From Pleurostoma richardsiae (lineage: Eukaryota; Ascomycota; Sordariomycetes; Calosphaeriales; Pleurostomataceae), in the NCBI GenBank assembly GCA_030052745.1, contig JANBVO010000042.1:124001-188000 (forward strand): a DNA stretch of 64,000 nucleotides, read 5' to 3'. The notes beneath the pieces were generated by a model that was given only the letters and a program-made list of their open reading frames with translations, made no database searches and was not told where the DNA came from. This document shows positions 55,902 through 64,000 of this stretch, piece by piece. The position numbers were made by a program, and so were the translations under genes. Position 1 is the stretch's first letter; every line of letters starts with the position of its first letter.

Positions 55902-58900
55902 CTAGGTGTCATGGGCAGCAGCCGCGGGGGGTAGGAGCTTGAAAAGACCGGCGGTTATCTCAAGAAACAGCTCGGTAGCTCATGTAAGGCATAGAGTGAG
56001 CAACGACGCTTTGCGATTTCGGTTTCGGCTCATGGGACCTGTCGTCTTGGCCCTGTAGCATCGAGGTCTAGGACTGATGACGGGAATTAGACATATATCC
56101 TCCTCGCCCTACAAGACACTCGTACAACAGCACACGCTTGAGGTACCCTTGGTGACTATTGAGGCTGGGAGCTCGTCTTGTCGGCGGAACCGGAGCGCTG
56201 GACTGTCGCGATGGTGTCGCTAGACAGGCGGGGGAACGAGGGAGGCTGGGAAGTGAACGTATGCTGAGGAGCTTTGAAAAAAATTTTCTTCGATGAGTAT
56301 CAGCTCGAGCTCACTATCTAGCGAAGGAGTGGATTAGCAGAGAGAGCAAGACCGGCAGCTGGTGTTGGCATGATGAAGGTTCGACGAAACCGTGGAAGCT
56401 CTGCGGGGGTGGTGGGAGGTGGTGAGGCGACGTGCCGGTGGGCCAGCTGGCGCAGCCATTGAGAGATGGGAGGGTACGAACCTTGACTATAATGAATGTG
56501 CGCAGTGAGGTGCAATATTGTTGTTTCATCAATGAATACTGGGTTTGAAAGATAACAGCTGCGGTCATGCTTTGGCCAGAAGAGTCAGAGTACGATCTCG
56601 ACTGGTGTGGCCTCTCCAGTGTTGCCAGAGATAGAAACGCCATCGACGCCTGACTAGCCTATGCTTACCTAACTTAAATCTCACGTGATTTTCAGCCTTG
56701 CCAGAGTCACGTGCTACACCAACATCCCATGGGCGATTGGAATGGATGAAGAAGCAGCGTCCACCTCCTTCTATTGTCTCTGAAGTGCTTCGCTGCTGTT
56801 GATCTTCAATGTTGGCTTGATTCAAACAATTCATACCGTGCCTTTGCCTTTTCTGCATGCCATGTTCTAGCGTATGTCACGAGTCATGAAGGTTTGGGGC
56901 AGAGACGGGACGCCCTTTTAAGGTTTCCTCGCTACGAGGCCGAGAGCCGCCCTCGAAGTCCGCAAACGTCTCAGTCAATGCCCATTCTTTTCGAGTTCAG
57001 AATTCCTTGATTCGCATGTTTCCGCCCCTTCTGCGGTCATAGAGAATAGATTTCACTTTGGCATGTCACACGCGCAGCCAATCGGTGAAGTGCATAGATC
57101 ATCAGCGCACACAGCCTGGGTCCCCATCTGTTCGGTGTTTGCCCCGCGACATCTGCCATTGTTGTAGATGCAATGGTCAATCTTGCCCCGTATGTTGATA
57201 TCAGTATTCGCAATGTCGCAAAGCGCAGCAAAGATGCTGGTCTTCCGTTTCTTTGTTGACTCTACAGTATTATCTCCAGGCTTTGGCGCATACCCTCCCA
57301 ACTAGGTAGGTAGGTAGTGGTTGAGACTCTTGAGGTATGCGTTTCGGCTATCTCATGGTTGGAACTTTGTCTCTTGACACGGCGCAGGGGGTGCAGCGAT
57401 ATCAAGGCCGCGTTGCTTGTCTACCTTCGGTTATAAGGGGTTCATTGTGCCCTGCTCCGTCAAGCCAGTCACTCGTCAACGCCCCGGGGTCTTCTGCAAG
57501 TACAAGCACGTAGCTGCACACCGAACTACTGCGCCTTGTGCGGGCTGGGAGATGGCCCTAGTCACTCTCCTTCTGTTTGAGAAGGCGAAAATTCGGTGAA
57601 TCACCGTGATGGCAAGAGTCCAGACTGATAAATCGGACAGCCTGAGGCCGGCTGTGAACGACGATCGTGTCCGGCCAGCAAGCAAGGGGACGGACCTGTT
57701 GAATTGCGCTTGCAGCTTCCATGCATGAATTTTGAGAGTGAAAGCACACCATCCGGCCCAGCAAACCGTCACTCTCCTCCGGCCTCGAGAGAGCGTAGGC
57801 GGATAAAACTCCGGATGATATGAGAAGGTCTCCTGACAAACAGTGTGCTGTACAATCAAGGTGAACTTGCCTGGGTATCTGGATCAAAGAGTTCAGCCTC
57901 TATACAGAGTTGAGTAATGCTACAAAGTGCCAGAGCCGGACCTGCGTCGAAGGGAGCCTCACGGGATACGCAACCATTGTGACCCGGTATTTCCGATCAG
58001 TCTGCTTGATGGGGACTTTCTCTACAAGTCAGTGCCTACCTAGATAGTCGTTCGGAACTGTGTGCTGTATGAGCATGGGGCAGGAGCTGGCCGTCGTGCA
58101 GTTAAGACGACAGCTATATCCGCTCTATCGGGCAACACGGCGCAGACAACCAGTGGTCTTCCTTCGGCTCTGCTCAAAGTGTCCAATTAGCTCCCGGGTC
58201 CCAATCAGGAGATGCTCGGGTCGAGAAGAAGCTTTCCGGAAACCTCTACGAATCTGGCATTGGTGCGAGAGGACACTTGACCAACAATTCTGGGGTGGGT
58301 GGTCCTGGATGCGGGGAAGCAAAGAAAGGGCATCGTCACCCATGCCGCATCCTCTCTAGCCCTCCACCCATTTCTCGGAGGATGGTGTCGTCCTTCCCGT
58401 GAGGGAGGCCAAACAAGAGATTGATTTGTGTCGGTCCGCAAATAGCGGCGGATGGGACCGACGGTATGCAGTGTGCGTCTCAACGACCAGAGATGCATGA
58501 GGAGTCCCAAGCCTTACAATTTACGTACCTACATACATAACTACCTCCACACGGGGTATATAGGGTGCAACTCGATCCATCCTCATTCATCAAGCCGTTT
58601 ACACTCACTCCACCGAAAGGGCAAGCCTGACACACACCTGCGGCCCTTATTTCCACCCTGGAGACACGAGTACGAGGGACCTACCTAACCTTCGTCCTTC
58701 AACGACTCGAGGAGTGCTGGACAAGCCATAGACCGAACAGAGAACTGTCGCGTCAAATAGAGACATAATCGATGTGAGCTATGATGACTGGTGCCGGCCA
58801 AGCACCCACTTTCTTCAGCAACACATTGCGACACGCAGCACAGACCTGTTAGTGCGTCACCTGCTTTGGCCCGTCGAAGTGGCTGGCGTACTACATACCC

Positions 58901-59440
58901 GGCCGAGGCAAACTTGGAGCACCCGATCTGGCCCTCTCGGGGAACACATCAGGCCCCTACTGTACAGCGGGAACTGAGCGCGGCGGTGGAAGGGGAGGAA
59001 AACAGAGCTAGAGGGGTAATACCAAAAAGTGACCCTCATGGATCTCGATCCGGCCGACTCCCAAGGTCTCGCAACACTTCTAGAAGCTTTTTAAGCTCGT
59101 CTTATCATTATCAGGAACACGTCGACAAGGATCGCCGCTCTTAGCGTCAGGGGGACCAGGAGGAAACAGCGCGGCCATCGCCGTCAAGTCGGCCGGGACG
59201 GTGGTTGTATGAGGAAGGTCTGTGAGCAGCCCGGCTACACCCACAGCGACCGACGGAGCACGCCTTGCTGCTGCAGCCCCTTGATCGCTGCCGAAAAAGG
59301 GGCCAGGCGGGTGGACTGCAGGAGCTTGCCGCGGCGCACGGGAGGCCCCTGCTCAATGAAGAGGAGGAGCCAGCGCGACCTGAGGAACTTCGACTGATCC
59401 TGTTTAGTGTGAGAGCGGCCCTTTGAGGAGCTCTAGAAAA
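55902..59440. other. Divergent intergenic region between CCR4 and the methyltransferase
   Basis: About 3.5 kb holding both promoters. Open frames are short and unrecognisable. A TAGG tandem (GTAGGTAGGTAG near 57306-57317) is present. No RNA gene is seen. Confidence 0.5.
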
Positions 59441-61420
59441 ATGGAGTACGCCTGGGGTTACGCCGCCGCTTCTGCAGCCCCCTTCCCCAACACCTACCAG
59501 CGAGCCAAAACTCCTGCTCGCTCTAATTCTGCAACGGTCACCTCCAAGACGAAACGAGCGCGCATTCCCGGGCACTCGAGGGCCTCGAGCACCAGCTCCC
59601 GCAGCCAGGCGTCGCACGAGATCCCGCGTCTGCATCAGCAGCAGGGTCAGCCGCCTCCGCCGCACACGATCCACCACCCCGCCGCGGCCGCCAGTGCAGC
59701 AGCGGGCGGTGGCCTTGCAGCATCAGACACCGTCCTCTGCCACCAGCAGCGGGTGCCTGCTGGTGTCCTCGACCACCAGAACAAGCAATTGCCCCTAACT
59801 CCTCTCCTCGACGCCCACGACGAATATCACGACCAGTACAACGATCATTACAGTGCAATCGGCCTTGCAATCTCTCCCGGCCTCCCAAACCCGGCAGCTT
59901 CGTCTCCACCACCCACTGTCTTCACCCCTCGAACCTGCAGCCTCCCGAGCTCGCCTAAGCTGCCCTCTTTCCCCCATCCAGGGACCTTAGACAAGTTCTT
60001 CGTGGACCGGCGATCACCACGACAGCACCGCCATGCCGCTATGGTCCCGGATCCCTCCCCGGTCATGAATGTTCCCTTCATCCGCGCCGAGAGTTTGTCT
60101 AGCTCGGCGGCCACCACCCTCAGTAGCCGCACCATGATCTCCAGCGAGCCGGGATCGAGCGCAGCCGGCGCCTCTACCGCGTCCCTCGCCCGCCAGCCCA
60201 AGCCATTCATCGTCCGCAATGGGCGCACCTACTTGTCGGACCCCACCCTGCCGTACCCCCTCCCCGTCGACCTCGCCGAGCTGCATCGCCAGTCCCTACG
60301 TACGCTTCTACTGTTCCAGCTCTTCGGTGGGCCGGTGTGCTCCCCCGCATTTGCCAACAAGCCCCCAACCCGGGTTCTTGAGGTTGGTTGCGGGTCAGGT
60401 TTCTGGAGCATGATGTGCCACCGCTATTACGCCCGCCATGGTCACTCAAACATCTCCTTCACGGGCATCGACATCGCCTCGATCGGTGCCGGGGCTTCCA
60501 ATGCGGGGGGTGGCCTGGCTGCCCCTCGTACGTCAGGCTCTTCTACGTCAACAGGCGACTGGCGGCCCGACAAGGACATGAAGTGGCAATTTGTGCAGCA
60601 CGACATGCGGAGGATTCCCTGGCCGTTCCCGGACGACGAGTTTGACCTGGTGATGGTGAAGGACATGTCTCTGGCGATATCTATAGGGGCGCAGCAGACG
60701 CTGATGGACGAGTACCTTCGGGTCTTGCGGCCCGGAGGTACGCTCGAGATATGGGAGAGCGACTACACTGTACGGATGCTCAGGCCGCACGTGCCGGAGC
60801 CGTCCGCGGCTTCTTCGTCGTCGTCGAACCCGTCCTCGACCGGCCACAATGACGACGAAGAGGAGCATGAGGCGGCGGCGAGCCTCGGCGCGTACGTCAT
60901 GACAGCTAACACCCCATTGTCCGCACCCCTGAACAACTTCCTCGTCGAGTACAATGCCTGGCTGTCCAAGGCCCTGGAGCAGCGCTCGCTGTCTGCTGTG
61001 CCCTGCACGCTCGTCGGCCCTATGCTCATTCAGGAGGCGGAGCTCACCGGCGTCGGGTCCCGTCGTCTTGCCGTGCCCCTGAGCGAAGTCCGCTGGGAGC
61101 GCGAGGGCGTTGGCGGTGTGGTCACCAAGGACGGCAAGAGCTACATTGAGACTAAGGGCAAGAAGGGCCGGGAGCCGGACGCCAGCCGCAAAGCACTCAC
61201 GGCCGGGCAGGCGGCGTTGCGCAGGACGGCCCTCCTGACGGTCGTGCAAATGGTGCAGAGTCTTGAGCCCGTGCTGCGTGAGGTGAGCGGCAAAAGCCAG
61301 GATGAGTGGGACGGGTGGCTCGGCAAGATGATGAGCGACCTGATGAAAGAGAATGGAACATCATGGGGTGAATGCCTGGAGATAGGCGCCTGGTGGGCAC
61401 GAAAGAAGAAGACGGCTTAA
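59441..61420 (+). CDS. SAM-dependent class I methyltransferase with long low-complexity N terminus
   Basis: A single exon encodes 659 residues from the ATG at 59441 (the frame is open a few codons further at a TTG). Residues 1 to about 255 are rich in Ser, Pro, Ala, His and Gln and probably disordered. The methyltransferase domain follows. Motif I is RVLEVGCGSGFWSMM (about 312), with ISFTGIDIA as motif II, then KWQFVQHDMRRIPWPFPDDEFDLVMVKDMS and YLRVLRPGGTLEIWESDY. Ser- and Asp/Glu-rich insertions interrupt the domain. The C-terminal part is helical and ends KKKTA. The motif arrangement is that of small-molecule or regulatory fungal methyltransferases. The substrate is unknown. Confidence 0.88.
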   Translation: MEYAWGYAAASAAPFPNTYQRAKTPARSNSATVTSKTKRARIPGHSRASSTSSRSQASHEIPRLHQQQGQPPPPHTIHHPAAAASAAAGGGLAASDTVLCHQQRVPAGVLDHQNKQLPLTPLLDAHDEYHDQYNDHYSAIGLAISPGLPNPAASSPPPTVFTPRTCSLPSSPKLPSFPHPGTLDKFFVDRRSPRQHRHAAMVPDPSPVMNVPFIRAESLSSSAATTLSSRTMISSEPGSSAAGASTASLARQPKPFIVRNGRTYLSDPTLPYPLPVDLAELHRQSLRTLLLFQLFGGPVCSPAFANKPPTRVLEVGCGSGFWSMMCHRYYARHGHSNISFTGIDIASIGAGASNAGGGLAAPRTSGSSTSTGDWRPDKDMKWQFVQHDMRRIPWPFPDDEFDLVMVKDMSLAISIGAQQTLMDEYLRVLRPGGTLEIWESDYTVRMLRPHVPEPSAASSSSSNPSSTGHNDDEEEHEAAASLGAYVMTANTPLSAPLNNFLVEYNAWLSKALEQRSLSAVPCTLVGPMLIQEAELTGVGSRRLAVPLSEVRWEREGVGGVVTKDGKSYIETKGKKGREPDASRKALTAGQAALRRTALLTVVQMVQSLEPVLREVSGKSQDEWDGWLGKMMSDLMKENGTSWGECLEIGAWWARKKKTA

Positions 61421-62307
61421 ACCGAACGGCTACTTTTGACCCTTGATACCATTGCCGACTGCCTGAGCAGAGGGCGAGGCCGGTGCCATTCCCAGGATAT
61501 CATATAGCTTCATCTCTCGCTACATGAATTCCGTCATCACTCCCAGCTATCGGCCTTATCATTCATCACAGCCGGCAATAGCTGAATCGAGGAACACGTC
61601 CCTGCCTCTAAGGTTGAGCGATCCATGAGGGTTGCGCTGGTACCTTCGTTATAAGGCCAGGATACAGTTGTATCACAAGTGCCTGCCGCCACTAGGCGCC
61701 GGTTTCTGCGTCGCCTCACGCTCCGTCGTATCGCTTCCTCAACGTCCTGTATCGTTTGAGGTAGTACCTGTGGCAGTGCGACACGTCAGTTACCAGCAGT
61801 CTTCCATCTCCTAGCACTACATGCGTGTTTCAACAACAAAAGCAGTGGCGGGAAACAGAAGCGTCGGAAGGAGAGCAGCCAGCCATAGACTTGAAGATGC
61901 TCCGGCCTGGTTTAGCCGTGAGACATGCACTTTTCCCTCCTTCATGAGTCTCTCAGACTGGGCAGCCAGCTTGGCGCGCCCAGGATGCCCTTCGATCAAT
62001 TAGAGTAGCATCCTGGGCGAAAATGGAAACCATCCTAGCCTGAGAGTCCTCATATATTTTGTACGTAGCATTTCGAGCGGTGCATTTGTGCGGTGTGGGC
62101 GGGTTTGCTTGAATGTATGCATAGACGTGTTCGCGCAGGGCGCCCTATGGACGACGCTTCTCATGTCTGCGGAACGAATAAGACGACATATTATGGCGAC
62201 ATGTCTGCTCCCCTACCACTCGTATGTATGTGCATTTCATCGGTCCATTGGCATCGGGCTTCGCAGTGACGTAGGCTCGCTCGCTGGCGTGGAAGGAGAG
62301 TTCAGGC
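61421..62307. other. Intergenic, convergent 3' regions
   Basis: About 0.9 kb between the methyltransferase stop codon and the stop codon of the LYR protein gene on the other strand. Only short frames are present, and no feature is recognised. Confidence 0.55.
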
Positions 62308-62768
62308 TTACAAGGCTTCGATCTCTGGAAAACCAGACTGTCAGCGCTCAACGAATAAGAGTGAAGAAGAAGACTTGAAGCCATGACGGAGAGAAACATG
62401 TGTGTTAATGCCCAGATATCTAGAGGGTGAGAGGGGAAGCCAGGGCGACACTGCACCTTTCTGCACGAACTCGGCTCTCGCGATGCGCTGGCGGATCTGG
62501 TCCTCGTCGCGGAGGTGGGCGTTGGCCATGAAGGCCTTGTGCAAGCGTGGCCGGAAGTAAGAGAAGCCCTGAGGGTAGTCCTTGCCGAGATTGAGGAGCT
62601 CTAAATGCATTCCGGGTATCAGCTTGCCGCCCTCGTTTTTGGTAGACGTTGATGACGCGCAGAGCGGGGAGCTTTCCGGGCCGGATATGAGAGAAAAAGA
62701 CGAGTGTGGACGGAACCTTTGTAGATGGCAATGACTTGCTTTCTCAACTCCGGGTTCGGCCGCGACAT
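62308..62768 (-). CDS. LYR-motif protein, ETFRF1/LYRM5-like
   Basis: Three small exons (62717-62768, 62457-62600, 62308-62324) encode 70 residues. The start is MSRPNPELRKQVIAIYKELL, followed by NLGKDYPQGFSYFRPRLHKA and AEFVQKEIEAL, a good match to human LYRM5 ([23 protein letters not shown], from memory). LYRM5/ETFRF1 binds the electron transfer flavoprotein in mitochondria and regulates its activity. Related LYR proteins bind acyl carrier protein and help assemble Fe-S or respiratory units. The canonical LYR triplet is IYK here. The protein ends right after EIEAL, where the human one continues for about 15 residues. It is transcribed divergently from the neighbouring hotdog thioesterase gene, with 299 bp between starts. 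Confidence 0.85.
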
Positions 62769-63067
62769 GATTGCGAACAACACGCAATACAGCGGCGCAT
62801 TGCGCACGATGGGGTAGAAGTTGAGGTGGTGAAGTGCCGAGCCAGAATGACGCCGCCAATTGCCCGGAACATAAGCCGAGGCTGTGACGCCATATCTTAT
62901 CAGAGCTTAAGTGTTCCCCGATCAGCGCGCATAGCCCGACTCCTGAGCACGTCTTGGTGAACTTCTGCTATGAATACAGCGCCAGCGAGGCCCATCGACG
63001 ACGATATTGGACCTTTGACGACGACGGGGCTCCTCTTTTGATCGAAAAGCTGGTCGCTCGAAGCACA

Positions 63068-64000
63068 ATGCCACCCCGGCCACGCCCGTTACTCACGCCG
63101 ACCCTCCGGTCACACGCCAACCCCCAGCGGCGATTCCTCTCCACTCCCGCTCACGCCCCCGCAACTTCATTACCGGAGCCTCCGCCGCAGAGATGGCTGT
63201 CTGACCTACGCGCCCGGATAGGCAAGTGCCTCGTCTTCGGCTGCTCGCCGGCACAGGTGTCCCGGGCGGCCGTAGTCCTCCGCGCTGTGGCCACGGAGTG
63301 GAGACAGCTCACGGCCGGGAGCGAGGGGTTCCTGACGGGCGGTCGGCGCGGCCTGGAAGGCCATAGGATAGCCTGGGGAGAGATGGACAGCTTTGTACGT
63401 TGGTAGCCACGTCTAGCCGGAACACCAGGCGCATACTGCCCCCTTTTCCGAGTTAGATCCGGGATGCTTACAGGTGAGATAGCAACATGTTAACAACGTG
63501 AACTACATCCGCTACGCCGAGACGGCGCGCGTCAACTGGGTTACCAACTTTGCCGTGCACGTGGACCCAACGCACAGGAGGCAGTGGAGCGAGCTGATGA
63601 CGCCCAAGTCGGTGGGGTTGATCATGAAGAGCATCAAGGCGGACTACAAGCTCGTAGGTCTGCCATCATAGGAGGGCTTGCCTCTCAACACCTGTAAGCT
63701 GAGAGATGACTGACACAAGGGCCGCTGATGACCAAAGCCCATGACATACCCAGATAGGATCTCGGTGTACCACAAGCTGCGGGTCGCGCCGTCTGCCGAG
63801 CATGCACCAACGGCCTTCGTCCTCGACTGCATGATCCTCTCCCACGCCCACAGGCGGGTCTCGGCGAGGACAGAGGAGGACATTGTTCTCTATGACTACA
63901 AGGCGGCAAGGAAAGCGCAGATGCCGGAATTCATGCTGGAGGCCTTCAGAGAGACGTACCGGCTGCAGCAGGAGGAAACGGCGAGGACCCGGGGAAGGAT
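63068..64000 (+). CDS. Hotdog-fold thioesterase, mitochondrial, truncated by the window end
   Basis: Three exons are visible (63068-63394, 63483-63653, 63738 to the window edge; introns 88 and 84 bp), giving at least 253 residues. The N terminus (MPPRPRPLLTPTLRSHANPQ, then RRFLST) is Arg/Pro-rich without acidic residues, as in a mitochondrial presequence. The hotdog core starts EMDSFQHVNNVNYIRYAETARV, where the Asp and HVNN match the 4-hydroxybenzoyl-CoA thioesterase-like signature. It continues through ISVYHKLRVAP and CMILSHAHRRV. Such enzymes cleave acyl-CoA or other thioesters; the substrate is unknown. The 3' end lies outside the window. The upstream open frame extends to 62954 from a TTG and is not used. 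Confidence 0.85.

Noticed and set aside
60548-61249. 233-codon minus-strand frame
   Set aside because: Antisense to the methyltransferase; a shadow of its codon bias.
1-64000. CRISPR arrays, bacterial operons or ribosome binding sites
   Set aside because: No regularly spaced repeats; genes are spliced and eukaryotic in type, so these categories do not apply.

Overview
The window looks like chromosomal DNA of a filamentous ascomycete, most likely a Sordariomycete. Protein genes are split by short introns (about 50-120 bp) with GTRNGY-type donors, CTAAC/CTAAT-like branch points and YAG acceptors. The gene set is typical of Pezizomycotina: a mitochondrial ClpP, a cerato-platanin, a Zn2Cys6 regulator, a HET-domain relic and a fungal LOA1-type acyltransferase. 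Nothing looks bacterial, plasmid-borne or viral.

Layout. 1-5.2 kb holds no gene I can support. A small CxxC protein lies at 5.6 kb, followed by a 4.7 kb gene-poor stretch. DNA primase large subunit (10.6-12.4 kb, minus) and a CAMK-like protein kinase (13.3-15.6 kb, minus) come next. A gene-dense core follows at 18-35.2 kb: FAD monooxygenase (-), unknown mitochondrial protein (-), ClpP (+), ILV3 dihydroxyacid dehydratase (+), LOA1-like acyltransferase (-), kinesin-14 (+), a broken HET gene (-) and a conserved protein of unknown function preceded by an overlapping uORF (+). An intron-containing tRNA-Glu(CTC) sits at 35.6 kb. Three isolated genes follow: a stand-alone thioesterase (37.9 kb), a cerato-platanin (40.1 kb) and a carboxylesterase/acyl-protein-thioesterase-like hydrolase (41.8 kb, minus). 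A 6 kb gene-poor stretch leads to a Zn2Cys6 transcription factor with polyglutamine (48.1-50.5 kb). The last part holds CCR4 deadenylase (53.5-55.9 kb, minus), a SAM methyltransferase (59.4-61.4 kb), an LYRM5/ETFRF1-like LYR protein (62.3-62.8 kb, minus) and a hotdog thioesterase cut by the window end (63.1-64 kb).

The genes mostly act independently, as expected of a fungal chromosome, but some arrangements are informative. Two divergent gene pairs each encode two likely mitochondrial proteins (unknown protein/ClpP; LYR protein/hotdog thioesterase). The primase promoter carries two tandem MluI cell-cycle boxes, and the ILV3 promoter carries a consensus Gcn4/CPC-1 site. The transcription factor has a 740-nt upstream region without a single ATG, which suggests a long 5' leader. 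Exon structures were inferred by eye from splice consensus, reading-frame continuity and remembered family sequences. All coordinates of spliced genes span first to last coding base. No convincing new multi-gene system was found; the most interesting items are regulatory and gene-structure features.
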